From: Isoetes taiwanensis
Taxonomy: Eukaryota > Streptophyta > Lycopodiopsida > Isoetales > Isoetaceae
Direction of reading: 5' to 3'
Assembly (NCBI GenBank): GCA_021234155.1
Contig: JAJEKV010000004.1
Coordinates: 6,140,109-6,204,108 of the forward strand
Length of the DNA: 64,000 nucleotides
Below are positions 43,207-56,139 of this stretch, in pieces. The notes beneath the pieces were generated by a model, which made no database searches, was not told the DNA's origin, and saw only the letters and a list, made by a program, of their open reading frames with translations. The stretch's first letter is position 1. Each line of letters opens with the position of its first letter. A program made the translations under genes and the position numbers.

Positions 43207-46200
43207 CAGTTTGCATGAGACAACCTAACAACCCAATTAATCTTAAAATCCTACCTAGCTGCCGTAAGATACAATAAAGCCTGCTTTTGTGCCAAGGCAG
43301 AAGACACTTTGCATTTGTGCAAGGCAAAGCCTAAACCACTCAAAAATCATTTTGAAAGCTTACCAAGTAACTGAAGCCTAAATATGCTGCATTGTGCGGA
43401 AAAGAGGCAGATAAGGCAGAAAAGGATCCTGCAGATAAAAACAGATTCACAGAGGAATCGAGAGGGGCATTATCCGAGAGAAGAAAAAACAAACGGGTCC
43501 GCTTTCTGATCTGTCACAAGGGAGCAAGAGAAGCATTTTTCACGAAGCAGACTGTCGCATTATAAAGCAAACGAAGGCGCAGATTAAAAGGGCTCTTCCT
43601 TTTCTTCTTCTACGTGGGCACAATCAAGCAGTACCGGATTGATGGCTATGGCAGAAAGGGCAAAAAAAAAAAAACCCAAAAAAAAACCCAATTTCCAGAC
43701 AAAGCTGCAAAGGCTAAGATTGACGCATACCCTCGAGCGGAAACGAGAAGCGACCAAAATTGCGAAATGGGTCTGCTTCACAGGCAGAAAACGAAGACAA
43801 TGCCATCGCCAGAGTATGGAGCTCAATTTGGAATGAAAGCTAAGTGCTGACACAAGCAAGGAAGCACTATGGCCGCAAAAAATCCGAAAAGCAAGCCGAT
43901 TTTTGAAGCAAATGGCGATTCGGATCCGATGGTCGCAGTGATAGTGCCCCAAGACTTGGCGATGAGATGAAATGATTTGACGATCGAGATGAATCCTGGA
44001 CGACTCGACGGTCGAGATGAATGCCTCGACGTCGAAAGTATAGCAATTATATATGTTAAGATAATGATATTTTTTTAAAAATACAAAGAAAATAGCCTCA
44101 GAAAGCACTCACTAAGCACCATGTGCCTTGCTGACACAAAAAGTGTCCCCCACCTCCATGCTTTGACCCACTTTACTTCCTCTACAAAAGCAACATAGTT
44201 GGATTGACAGTTACACGAAAGACGATGCCAGAACATATTGAAGATTATTCCTTGACCGCTCATGCATAAGGCCAATATCATAATGTCTTTCCCAAATGGC
44301 AAGTGATGCCATGTTGTTGTAACTAAAAGATATGTTCAAATGCAGAAAATTGATGAAAAGTGTATAAAAGATACCAACCAACACCAGTTTAGATTCAGCC
44401 CCCTAAGCCTATATGCAGTTTGAACTTCCAATTCCTTATGCTTGATATTTATTCATGTACCTAAAACTGTAACTAAGAAGGTCATTAGCAATTACAGTAC
44501 CAACTTTTCCTAAACCAAAGAAACACTTCTCAGACTCAAAATAAGAAGACCAAAAGTATTCCAAGCTGTGAACGGGGAATGTTAGAAACACATTATACAT
44601 CATGAAATAGCTTTTCAATTACTGGATTATGAGGACAATTACCTGTGACATGTGATAGTAGAAAACATATCACAAAAAGAAATAATAACCTACATTCACT
44701 TGCATTTGATCAACTTGGTATAAATCTTAGGATCTACCTTTGCATATCTGCTCCTAAGCTTGGATAAATGTGAAACTTGAAACTGCATGAATATCAAATT
44801 TACCAACATATTTAATTAATGGAGCTTTTAGATCATTTCAAGCCATGGCAAGCTCAGATAATCTGATTTTTCATTACATATCTAAATGCAACCATAAAGT
44901 TAAACATCTATAGATCTCTACATTATGTCATCTATCAATGTATAGTCTCCAAGCACTGGTATAGGCTCAAAATTCAGACCAAAAAAAGCCATAAACCTAT
45001 TTATTATACGATCAACCTTTTTACCTCTGCACACAGTGCATTCATTTTAGATTAAACAATAATCTAACAATAATCGCAAAGACCTTCTGCTTCCTCGACC
45101 TTATTAAACTGAAGCTTTCTCACGTATTTATTTCAACAAAGTTGGAAAAGAATTATAACAGGCATTGCCATACATGTGGAAAAGATGAAGAAAAGAAACG
45201 AATAACTCAAAGACAAACCATATTAAATAGCTTCAGGTTGATAACCCCACAAAAAACAAAAGAATCTAGTGGATGCAATCAAGTCATTACCTGTAAAATA
45301 GTCTGACGAAGCTGTACATCCAATATGGCATAACAGGAAATTGATATAGTACATTAGTTCAGAAGAAATAGTTCAGGAGAAACAGTTCAGAAGACCATCA
45401 TATGCTAACCTATCAAACAAATATTTAAGGCTATGTCTTTGAATATAGCACACGGATTCATGGAAGCAAAGGAATAAAGAAATGGGGCATAACAGAGCTT
45501 CCATGTTTATAACAACCTCATCAAATAACATGCAACCACATTCCTCTTCATTTAATTGCTCCTAGATACAGCAAGAGCAAAGTTAAAAATTGCTCCTAGA
45601 TACAGCAAGAGCAAAGTTAAAAATCATCTCGAGCAATAGTAGCGTACAAAAGACTTTAAAAAAGAAACAATACTTGGATGGGCAACATTCATTGTTGTTG
45701 CCACAGTACTTTTTATGCTCAAGCTCTTGTTGGCCAAGGACATCTGGGCCATGCATTTTTTTGATACAGCAATAGATTCAAGTAGATCAAAATTATATTT
45801 TGCTAGAATAACAGCACACATAGATATTTACAAAACTTAATAAGCAAGAAGTAGATTCTTACTTATTTTTTATCAGATTGGGAGCGGCATTCCATCCAGA
45901 TGAAAGGGGATACAAAATGTCTGAATTCTGGCATGAAAAGCAAATTTGTGCATGATTTGGGAGCAAGACACGTGATATAATATGGAAAATTGAAGCAAAA
46001 AAGAAGGACATGTGGATGCAGAAGGAAACAGAAGATGGGCAGGCCCATTCCTCCGCATGGTTTTCTTCCTGCCCCTCTAAGCAAGAGGGTCCGGATCAAA
46101 GTATAGGCATCATGGCTCCACATCTACCCTTGAATTTGGACATCTGTTACTAAATCGAATATATAGAACCAAATCACAAATCACAGTTGAATCTGTAGAC

Positions 46201-47049
46201 CCACGCTCCAATACATTGGTAGAAGAAAGCAACAATTGTGACAATAGATCTGGAAGTATCAAATTTGCATCAGTACCTTGAATCATGGCAAGCCACAAAA
46301 TCTTTTGGCACTGCCTCTCCTCCCGATTTAGAACTCGAAAACCCAAACCATGCAAAAAAGAAATCTTTCCCGATTTTTGGATGGTCGGAAACTTTTCCCG
46401 GGTGATAATACCCCTAAAACCTTAGGAAAGTACCTTAGAAAAAAATTCAGAAAAGTTTTCCACACATCGAAAAAACCAAATTTAAAAAATAGATAACCTC
46501 TAACAAGCTTTTATTTCATCTGTTTGAATTTTTTACTTTTTTTAAATCCTTACTCGTATGGCCTTTCAAGAGCATTTAATTTATTGTGTTGTTGGATCTT
46601 TTATGCCATGTCATAGTAGCCCATATAATTTCAATATTCTCATACTTCATTCAACAAGTGTGCATTTCAATCTACGAAGTTAAAATCGACTAATTATATG
46701 GCAGTAAAACTAATTGAGCCTACTATCGTTATTCTTCTTCTTGAATGAGAAAAGTTAGGGGCTGCAACAATAGCAAACTCGGCTTTCTAGTTATGAAATG
46801 GCATACCTGTTTTGTTGTCTCACTTGTGAATGTCTCTTCTTCATAGTGTACACCTAACTTCTTCTAGGCCCATGATTCTCCACGTTACTCTTCGAACTTT
46901 TCTAATCCTCTCCCCAAGCCTGCATTACCGCTAGTTTTAATTTGGGCACAATTTCCAAGGAACGAGATTTGAAGGTCAAAACAAGGTCAAATTTGAAATT
47001 TCAAAGCCCAAACCACATGTTTTTTCGAGCTCTATCTGATTGAAAAAGA
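43207..47049. other. Non-coding stretch with short repeats
   Basis: I see no supportable gene. The small frames here have no recognisable domain. Notable pieces are an A-rich run with CCC interruptions (43660-43695), an imperfect repeat of GACGATCGAGATGAAT-like units (43975-44035), and a perfect 34-bp tandem pair (45557-45624). Base composition is AT-rich, as in the surrounding spacer. Confidence 0.6.
45557..45624. repeat. Perfect 34-bp tandem duplication
   Basis: The unit starting TGCTCCTAGATACAGCAAG occurs twice head to tail without a mismatch. It is probably a recent slippage event or an assembly duplication. Confidence 0.9.
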
Positions 47050-47757
47050 AATTTGGAAAATGAGCACTTTTATTTTGGGGCAAAGAAGGGTCAAAGATGG
47101 GTGACTTGGCAAAAAATGGTGATGATTTGGCAAATATAGGGTGATATGGCAATACGGAGGTGGTCAAGTGGCAAGAAAAATAGCAAGTAATGTTTTTTCT
47201 AGTCAAAAATTTTGTGACATGGGGATGATATAAATGACACATGGAGGTGATTTGGCTGATGATATGATATGTGAGTGGCAAATGACTGGCAAAATGTAGC
47301 GCATGGCCATTTTTACTTTCAAAGCTTACGATGGTGTGAAGAAGACATGGAAAAAGAACGAGAGGCTCGGGTAAAATAACAATTGTGTGATGTCTCTCTC
47401 CGTGGTGTCTGGCCTGTTGCCAGCGCGCACGCACGAACTCATGCCAAAATGACTTTAAAATAGCCATATACCAAGGAATCTTGAGGGGTCTTCCAAACTT
47501 CATTCTTGAGGGGTCTTCTAATCTTCAAACTCAACTATGCTTGCTTGAATCTTTTCCTCCTTGCCATGCTTGCATGATATCCAATGAATGTCCTTCCCTT
47601 GGTTCTTGAACAAAGGTGTCAACTTGTGATCTTCAAAGATGAGAATCTTCATGCTTTTAGTACTTGCACACATGCTTTAGCCAAAAGTTAGACAAAAATG
47701 TGTAGATTGTGTGCATAGCTCTTCTATGCTGCCAAAATGTGGCAGCAAGTGTCCATG
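47050..47757 (-). repeat. Old family-T LTR remnant
   Basis: The stretch 47100-47290 has the same GTGACTTGGCAA/GATGATTTGG style and the string TTTTTTCTAGTCAAAA as the D/E LTR (32515-32540). 47470-47640 carries GGGGTCTTC and ATGTCCTTCCCTTGGTTCTT as in the C and D/E LTRs. It ends near the diverged hairpin TGCTGCCAAAATGTGGCAGCA (47728-47747). It is more diverged than the other copies; its left limit is uncertain. Confidence 0.6.
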
Positions 47758-47864
47758 TTATATCTTGTGACTAGAAAAAGTGCCCAGCGTTGCTGGGCTT
47801 TTCGTTGGGTATATGTTCAAAAGCTTATAAAAAGGGGGTAGAAGTTAAAAAATATGTGTCTTAA

Positions 47865-48020
47865 GTTGTTGTTGCTAGTATCCTAATTTGTGAAGCTAAT
47901 GGTTAAGTTGTAAATAGATTTGTTGTTGCTAGTATCCTAATTTGTGAAGCTAATGGGTTTGTTGTGGTTAGTATCTTAATTTGTGAAGTTTACTGTGTTG
48001 GTAGTATCTTAGTTTGTAAG
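47865..48020. repeat. Imperfect tandem repeats
   Basis: Four diverging copies of a unit like TTGTTGCTAGTATCCTAATTTGTGAAG follow one another at about 38-60-base spacing. There is no coding content. Confidence 0.8.
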
Positions 48021-49415
48021 CTATAGCCGAATTGATTGTATGTATTTTATTTCAACTTTTAGAGTGTCATGAGTATTGCTAGATCGTGTGATGCTTGATG
48101 GTGTCCATATTGCTATTATATTTGACATTTGGTTGACCAATAGATTAGTTGAGATTTTGTAACTATTCATAGGTTCAAATTTTGTACAAATTCATAGGAT
48201 GTTCATGGTCAGCATTATATTACTTTATGGATGGTCTTAGTTCAGTTGTATAGGAATAATTTTCCTGTTTTCAGAGCTTGAATACACAGTACTTTATATT
48301 TTTTATTCCCAAATTTAAAAGCTTAGCTCAAATAGCTCAAATTTATTCATGAGAAGGTGAAACATTTAGCCAAGAATTATAGCAATACTTCAGCGAAGAT
48401 GGTCATCTTGCTTTTGGAGATAACGTTGGCAGTCATAATGGAAACCGACTTGAAGAATAGGTGATGTATGATGCATGTTATAACTATAGACTACAACCAC
48501 TCTTCTTGAAGGAACTGTATATATATTCCATAAGCAGTTCCCATTGTTTATCTGTGTAATAGGAAACACAAAAGTTAATGGGCATCGAAAAATCATTATC
48601 GTATTATAAGTTGAAAGAAGTATCTACCTTTCAGCTCGTTTGTAAAAGATTGCAAAATGACAGTGAACTTTGCATGTTTACTCAGTTTTGCAGCCACGAT
48701 TAAATGCTCTATCAGGTTTGAGTCTTCCAAAATAGCAACTGAGATAGCAGTGACTCTGTATATTCTCAGCTCTGCTTTCCAGCAAATGTCCTAGATAAAG
48801 TCATATAAACTTATGTAGGAATATTTTCTTCCATGTTTGTACAATAGAAATACACAATCAGATGTACAAAATCTTATAATTTGTTGTGTTTTTCCCATCA
48901 CATTGAATTGCAGTAAGCTGCTTAAAGGTTGGGGCATGAAGAAATTTTACTGACTTCAAGGCAATGAGGTTCAACTTTCATGTGTTATCCTATGATACAT
49001 TTCAAAGTGCATCCTCTATTAGTTTGAGCCAAATGATGCAAACATGTAGGCTGTCTTCCAGCTACAAAATGTCACCAAGACCCATGAAAACAACAGCAAT
49101 AAAGGAGGACGTTTTTTCATAACACTAATAGAGGGGCAAGCGTGCAAAATTTGCATATTGTGGAGGCTCAAAACATATAGCTGAAGACTTCAAAAATTGA
49201 CAAAGCCAAATATACTTTGACATCACTGCATGTTTGTCATGTTTGTAAGTAAGCAAATTAAGTAGATCTCTCCTAAAAAATGGTCATGGAGGTAAAGTCG
49301 TCTGGGAAATAATTGCATAATCTTTTGCAGTCTCTTGATATCTTTTGCTCCTACAACATGAAAAGGAAGACTTCTTGTTTAAATAGCATTGAAAGCAACA
49401 GAGCATACTTAATAG
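48021..49415. other. Stretch without recognisable features
   Basis: AT-rich sequence with only short frames that lack known motifs. It may include decayed 3' sequence of the PPR relic that follows, but nothing supports a call. Confidence 0.5.
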
Positions 49416-50609
49416 CTACAACGTGATATGTACTTCCCGAGCATACTCAATAGCTTCAATGTAATATGCACTTCTCTGCTTGTACCTTCTTTCCAACATG
49501 TTTTCAACATCCTTGGCATGCCAGTGCAGCCATAAAAGATTTACATCTGCATGTTTAATACATGCCTCAAATGCCTCAATTCTGCCATTCACAATATGCT
49601 TATAGACCTCACCCTCGTGCAAGGCTTGTGCAAGCATTGAGAATGCTAAGAAAAGTCAACATGTTTGGTTCTGCAACTGCTTTGCATAATGTTTTACGAT
49701 CTGAATGCTGCAAATTGTCAATGCTCCTGCAGGCACCAAGCATGGTTGTGAATGTGAATGCATCTGGTTTTATTCCTTCCTGATGCATTTGAGCAGAAAT
49801 TTGAAAAGCTTCTTTGTAACTTCTGCCTGCAAACAAATGATGTGCATTTTCAATGCTGCTTGTGAATGTAAGTTCCCTTATCAATTGCACCTACACTTCC
49901 AGATTCTTTTAAAATACTCAAATATACTATCTTGGTAGGTTTTACGCCTTCTTGCTGCGTGTTTTCAAAGCATTGCAGTGCAAGAAGGCCTTCACCATGT
50001 TCAACACATCCCTCAATCATGGAACCACAGTTACCACTTGTTCTAAAAACAATCTAAAGCTAGGCAGTATTGCCCATGCTGGAAATACCATGTGATCACT
50101 GCATTCCAAGATATCATATCCCCCTGTTTGTCAACTTGTCAAATACTCCTCATACTTCATCTAAGCTACCACACATGATCTTGTTTGATATGTCAGGTCA
50201 AGGAATACACCGCGGGCCTCCTCCAACCTGCCAAATTTGGCATAAATGTGCACAATTACACTCCCAGGCACAGCATCCAATTGTATCTCAAAATTAACAA
50301 TCTGATTATGAATGCTCATACCCAGATCCATGGCGCCTGTACTCCCCCACATGCTTTCAAAATATGTAGAAATGAAAATATGTCTGCCTCTTTCCCTTGA
50401 TGTTGCATTGCCTTGTGCAAGGAGACCACCATATTAATGTTTCCAAGCTTAGAATGAGCTTCGATAATTGCACCCCATATTTTTTTATCAGGATTTGAAA
50501 GATTGTTGCACACTTGATTTGCTTTAGACAAGCTTTCGCAAGCACCAAACAGGATTTGAAAGATTGTTGCACACTTGATTTGCTTTAGACAAGCTTTCGC
50601 AAGCAGCAA
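49416..50609 (-). pseudogene. Decayed PPR gene, copy 2
   Basis: Several minus-strand fragments in different frames carry PPR signatures: IWGAIIEAHSKLGNINMVVSLH (50316-50609), SVIVHIYAKFGRLEEARGVF (50161-50352), about 49870-50010 (GVKPTKIVYLSILK), and KEAFQISAQMHQEGIKPDAF with FTTMLGACRS (49609-49890). PPR proteins are organelle RNA-binding proteins built of ~35-residue repeats. The order of fragments follows one gene read from high to low coordinates. At least four frame changes and a 61-bp internal duplication show it is dead. It may be a partial duplicate of the copy at 51755-53235. Confidence 0.75.
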
Positions 50610-50610
50610 A
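50489..50610. repeat. 61-bp tandem duplication inside the PPR relic
   Basis: Two units beginning CAGGATTTGAAAGATTGTTG follow head to tail (50489-50549, 50550-50610), differing by one base (CACC versus CAGC). A 61-bp duplication shifts the reading frame. Confidence 0.92.
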
Positions 50611-51754
50611 CAGACTAATGACGTTTATCAATTCTGATCCAATATTAATTTTGAAAAATTTCTTAAGAGTTTGCATCAACATTTGAAGGCTTCAAATCCG
50701 AACAGTTTGTTTGGAAGGCTGTTCATCAGGATGTGTTGGAAAATTGTGATAACAGTGCAAAAGAGAATAACATATTAAGGTCCATGATCTGCTGTCTTTG
50801 GGATTTCAGTAAAGATTAGTATGGTAAAACTTGTCTTGTTGCCAGGGATGGGAATGCGGGCTCTATAAACTTCAAATCTGTGGTGTCAGCAGCTGATAAC
50901 TTAAGAAACAAAACTTTCTGAAGTGACAAAGACCTTTCATCCTCTTTGCAACTTCAAATATCAAGATCAAATTTTGATATGTTAAAGATTTGGTCTCATA
51001 TCTATTGTTTCAGAACAGGCCGGCTTGAACTTTGCATATACATATGCAGCATGCAGCAATAAAAGGTCTACATATATCCACGGTGCCAAGCACTTCAATT
51101 GAGCTATCTTCCTCTGAAAAGAAGTCTGGCCAACCCTTTTCTCTAGGAAACAAACAATATACATCATTTACTGTTGGATCTGACATTGAAGAGCAGTTTG
51201 AGATTTGTTTCTTCAAAGCTCTTCGAATCCTAAATTCTATATTTCTCTGTGTAACCCACTTAGGTAGTCATCCCTAGGCCCATTTAAATTATCACATAAT
51301 CCGTCGCCTCCATATTGAAGCATACAAGATTTTATTTTCAGTCTTTGAGCTCTTTTGCTTCCCAGTCTCTCAAATAAGTAGTGAAGGGAACTTCAGAATT
51401 ATAGTGAGTGAAGACCTGTCCTATGTGATTCATCCAGAAATATATGCTAGTTCGCTTTCTGAATATAGGTGGTTTTAATCTTCCAGAGGGCATCCTGGGT
51501 CCATCACGCAAGCAGCATTATACGCACCTTATTTAGCCCTGGAATGATGATGTTTCTTGTTGCATTCAAAACTGTGATGGGCATCCTGTTATAAGTACTA
51601 TAATTTCTGTCAAAAGCACTCAAGAACGTTTTACCTTAGGTAAGATTTCGAAGTCAAGTCATTGTAAGAGTCCTCCTACCATCTTTTTACCATCTCATGA
51701 TTTTGTATGGCCTAACACTTTTCAATGTTCCCTGGACGACCAACTTTTGTGGTT

Positions 51755-53235
51755 TCACATAACTTCTCCGTGCTCTTGCACTTCCCGAGCATCTTGGCTA
51801 AAAGAAGTTGTTGCAAGGATGTTTGACATGAGCACATATGCTGCAGCACAAAACCGATCTAGATGAACCATTTCATGAAAACACCATTGGCCAAGCTCAG
51901 CATTACCATAAAGTCTACATGCATTAAGCAGTGTTATCCATGGTAATATAAATGGTTGCATATGATCTTTGAGTAAGCACTTTGCTTCATTGAAGCATCC
52001 TGCACGACCCAGAAGATCTATCATGCAAGTAATATGACATGTATCGGGCTGTATATGATAGTTTTCTTTCATGTGCTCAACCTCCTCTACGAGTCCCATA
52101 CAACTAAATGCGGTAAAGATACCAGTGAATACAACATCATTTGGTCTTACATCATAATAGAGCATGTCTTCAAAGCACTGCATAACCAACCAAACCTTGC
52201 CAACCTGGGCAAATCCTACAATCATAGCACCCCAGGTCACCACATTATGATGCGGTAATAAATTGAAGACTTTAGTTGCCTCCCCCAAACTTCCACATTT
52301 TGCATACATATCAACAAGTGTATTCCCCATAACAACATCATGTTGAAGCCCACCTTTAATTATCTGCCAATGGATACCCCTGCCTTTCTTGATAGCACCA
52401 ACAATACCACATGCTTTTAAAGTGCTCAGAAATGTAACTTTATTCGGTTTTATCCCTTCGGATTGCATGTCTTCAAAACATTGCAATGCCAGAAAGCCTT
52501 CACCGTACTTTCGGCATATCCCGCAATCATTGCACTCCTACGTTACCAAGCATTTAACCGAAAGGTTGACAAAGGCTCTGTATACCTCTACCAAGCTATC
52601 ACATTTGATGTACATATCAATAACGGAATTCCCTACCATGGTGTTAGATTGCAATCCACTTAAAAATATTTGCTCATGAATTTGCCTAGCCTGTTGCAAA
52701 TTACCTGCAACCCCACAGGCTTTCAAGACCCAAAGGTATGTGACTTTATCTGGCTTCACATTCTTAAGCTGCATCTTTAAGAAACATCCCAAAACATTGT
52801 GGGGTTCATCATGTAGTGTATATGCTGCAAGAAGCGTAGCCCAAGCTACTATATCCTGATCTGCTGGTAGTTTCTCAAACACTTTGCACGCTTCCTCCAA
52901 GGCTCCACATTTGGCATACATGTCAACAGTAGCACTACCCAGAACAATATCATAGCCTAATCCATTTTCAAGGATTTGTTCATGAATGCGCCTGCCAATC
53001 TCTATTTCAACTATACTACTGCATGATTTCAAAACAATCAGAAAAGTGACCTTACTTGGCTTAATATTTTGAAGCATTCAGAGGAATGTCCTGCCATTGC
53101 ACTGCATTCCACAAAACGAATTGTGCTTGCCATCTGCAAGCATTTTATAGATAACACTTGCATACCTCCATATTCTCCAAGGCTGTCTAATGTTCTAAGG
53201 TAAAAACCGTAGAACGAAATGGTCGATGCCTGCAT
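51755..53235 (-). pseudogene. Decayed PLS-type PPR gene, copy 1
   Basis: The fragments read from 53235 down. 52538-53077 has about five PPR motifs (VTFLIVLKSCSSI, ATVDMYAKCGALEEACKVFE, VTYLWVLKACGVAGN, NSVIDMYIKCDSLVE). 51755-52486 has further motifs (NTLVDMYAKCGSLGEATKVF, VVTWGAMIVGFAQVGK) and an E-domain start (WITLLNACRLYGNAELGQ, AAAYVLMSNILA). Alternating motif types and the E domain mark an organelle RNA-editing type. Two frameshifts near 52490-52545 break the link between fragments, and a stop after HGEVM lies where the E/E+ or DYW tail would begin; no DYW domain is seen. The N-terminal part (53078-53235) is in yet another frame. Confidence 0.85.
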
Positions 53236-56139
53236 GCATCTGATATTTATTTTGCATCAGACATCGGAGCTCAGAGTTTGGAGTTTTTGCAGGCTTCAAG
53301 CTTTAAAACAAAACTTTATGTTGAAGAGCTCTGATGTAATGAATGGCTTCCTCCAAAACACCATAAGCATCCATACAATCCTCATCTAGAATAAGCATTC
53401 TAACCATCCTCACGGTCTGTCGAATCTTTTTCGAATCTTTTTCCTCTTCAAAACTGAGCAGCTCGTCCTGAAAGCAAAGGAAGAAGAATAAGCAATTTTA
53501 CATCGGCAAGGCAAAGCCTTTGGCCGGACTATTTTTGACCTACAACATCGTCCCATTTCTCCTTTCCTTGTGTTTGTAAAATTCCAAAACTCCATGCCAT
53601 TTAAGCATTCAGGAATTTGGTTGAAAAATTCACGAACTGGACTAAAAGATATCCATGCCATCCCGGCATTCAGGAACTGGCAAGGAAAGACGCTCCCATT
53701 TGCCTAGATACAAACCTTTCTAACTGATTTTAAATCTGACGCTCGAAAATGGAAGTTTTGAAATGCAAAAAATAAGGGTCGAGATGCTCTGCACACACTA
53801 CATTTTGCTTTTAGACTGAATTAGATATATCTATCGTTTTCCCCCACGTACGCCTTTTACCTTCTATGCCTCTAGAATCTAGGTGCGGCGCCCTCCTGCA
53901 GCAAAGCCCACCCGCCTCGAAGCCCTCCCCTGCATCCACAACCTAGGAACAATAATTGTGAAGAGAAAACGATCCACATTAAGGTACAGTACTACACAGG
54001 CTATGTTTAAAAAAGCAGTTTGCAGAGTTAAACTTTTGGTGAATCCGGCATTGAATTTTGGATTTTCAACCGGTGGGCTTTAAAAAAAATGCAGGAAATA
54101 CAGTGATTCAGTAGCTTAAAGCATCTGGACCTAACCCCTTTGCATAAAGAGGTAATTTCAGCTTGAGTTTCCCTGGAATTTACGGCCGGATTGAAAAATA
54201 TCCAAGCTTAGTAATTAACCGTTTTTGAAGCGCAGATTCAAAAGAAGCGGAGAAAGCCATCGAAGCCTCTGGGCCTGAAAGCTTTTGGCGTTTTGTGAAC
54301 CTCTGCGTATACCAGGTAATTACTTTGTTATTTTCAGTTTTGAAGCTTCAATTCAGGGTTTGATTTCATCAGCATAAAATTTGATCTTAGCTCTGGCATC
54401 TGATTCCATTAGACTTTAGTCATCGGAAAAAAACCCGGGGGACTTCAGTCTCAAATACTTTCGGGCAAGAAATGGTTATGATTCTGGATCGTTTCCACTA
54501 GCAAAAAGCCCCAGACGGCCGTGCAAAATGGCCTATAAGTTCCCAGAAGTTCATATTCCTAAATCTGTGATCCAGATTTCGTCCATAATCACGATAGATT
54601 TAAACATTTCAAGTCGCCCTTCATTTACTCTGTTTTTGTGTTTCAATTTGATTCAATTTCTGTTTTTGTGTTTCAATTTGATTCAATTTCTATCTTTTGG
54701 GCAATTTGATTAGTCATCTACTTCATGGATCAATCACAAAGGTTTCGAGCAATTTTGCTTGGAGGCAGCTTAGGGCCTCATTTTGCTGGAGAATTTTCTT
54801 TTCTTTTGCAGATAATATACTACAATCAAAATCATTATTTGTTTGGGGCTTCTGTGCACATATCTAGAAGCTCCTCTGTTGTTTTTGTCTGTTTAAAGAA
54901 CCCCGGGTATGCTGGGCTTCTGAAAAGAACTTAAAATCTCTCAGAGTAGAAGCTGGCTTGACAAGACTAGGAGATTTCTTCACGCTGTCTTGGCAATGCC
55001 AGCAAATTGACCTCTGCATAAATAATTCCTATCACACTAGCAAAGTTCAGCCTCGGATTTAAGGATCCCATGCTATAATCCATGAGTTCACAGCTAAATC
55101 TGGGTCTATATAAACAATAGAATTGCAGAGTTCAACTTCGGATCCAAAAACCCAACACGCCAAAATGTGCAAGACGAAACGAAGACGAAACGCATCCAAT
55201 TGTGAATCTGGGTACGATAAAATGGGTTATCTGGCAGAAAAATGCCCCAAAGTAGTCCCCATTTGTATTGCCCACGAATGTCTCCGGTTTGCACCAATTT
55301 TGTTGCCACATCCGCAATTTCCATTCATATCCAAGGAGTAACTGCAAATGATATGTTCTGTGATCTGTTATCAGCTGGAGGATTTGGCAGACTTTAGTAT
55401 AGCCTGCAGACGAAGGCCAGAAGAAGCGAACAAGACAAATCCAAAGCATTGGGTTTGTAAATCTATCATGGACGCTCTTTTGAACCTTAAAATCCAACCT
55501 GTTATTCTGCTAGAAATCATAAACAAAGAAAATTGTCTACGCTTGAAAGATTGGGCCTGCGAAAAACCCAGTTCTTACCCTAAGCCAGAATCCTCCAAGC
55601 ATATTAAATCGACTATAATCCCGCGGATTTGGCACTGCCATAGCAAGCTAGGTCTTTCCTGGCGAAAACCGAATCTGCGTGAATGTTTAACCTGTAGGGT
55701 ATGGTCGCCTGCTGCCGTGACCCCACCTCAGAGCGACGGTAAACCCCCCGTCCCTACGCTGGTTATCGCTAGGCAGCCATGGGTATCCCCGTCCAGGTGT
55801 CGTCGGCTTGTGGCCAGGTGTCGTTATCTAGGTTTCCTTCAACCGAGACACCAGGTTCCATCATCCGTGCCTGCAATGACCTCTGTCGTGACTTGAATGT
55901 CCCTGGCACCGTGCACTAGATGACCACGCTCGTGCACTAGATGACCACGTCCGTGTTGAAGAAAATACCCCGAGCATGCCGATTTGAAACGAATTCAATG
56001 CGGGTTTGAAACGATTTGGCGCCCAAAGCTTGCACTCGATTGCATTCTTCGAAATTGAATTCTCCGACACCCGCTATGGCTTCCATGGCCATAAAATCTC
56101 GCCCTCCTTTCACAGTTCAAATGTTATCGAGAGGAGGCT
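53236..56139. other. Stretch without a supportable gene
   Basis: It may include the decayed N-terminal exon of the PPR gene (53250-53660, minus, weakly PPR-like in mixed frames). A perfect 30-bp tandem pair lies at 54631-54690. No other known domain is visible. The GC content rises beyond 55600. Confidence 0.5.
54631..54690. repeat. Perfect 30-bp tandem duplication
   Basis: The unit TGTTTTTGTGTTTCAATTTG plus ten more bases occurs twice head to tail with no mismatch. Confidence 0.92.

Noticed and set aside
43584-44108. 174-codon minus-strand frame
   Set aside because: It has Phe runs from an A-rich tract and no recognisable motif; it lies beside a copia remnant in non-coding spacer.
55132-55497. 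121-codon minus-strand and overlapping plus-strand frames
   Set aside because: No motif, competing frames on both strands, no splice or start context that favours either.
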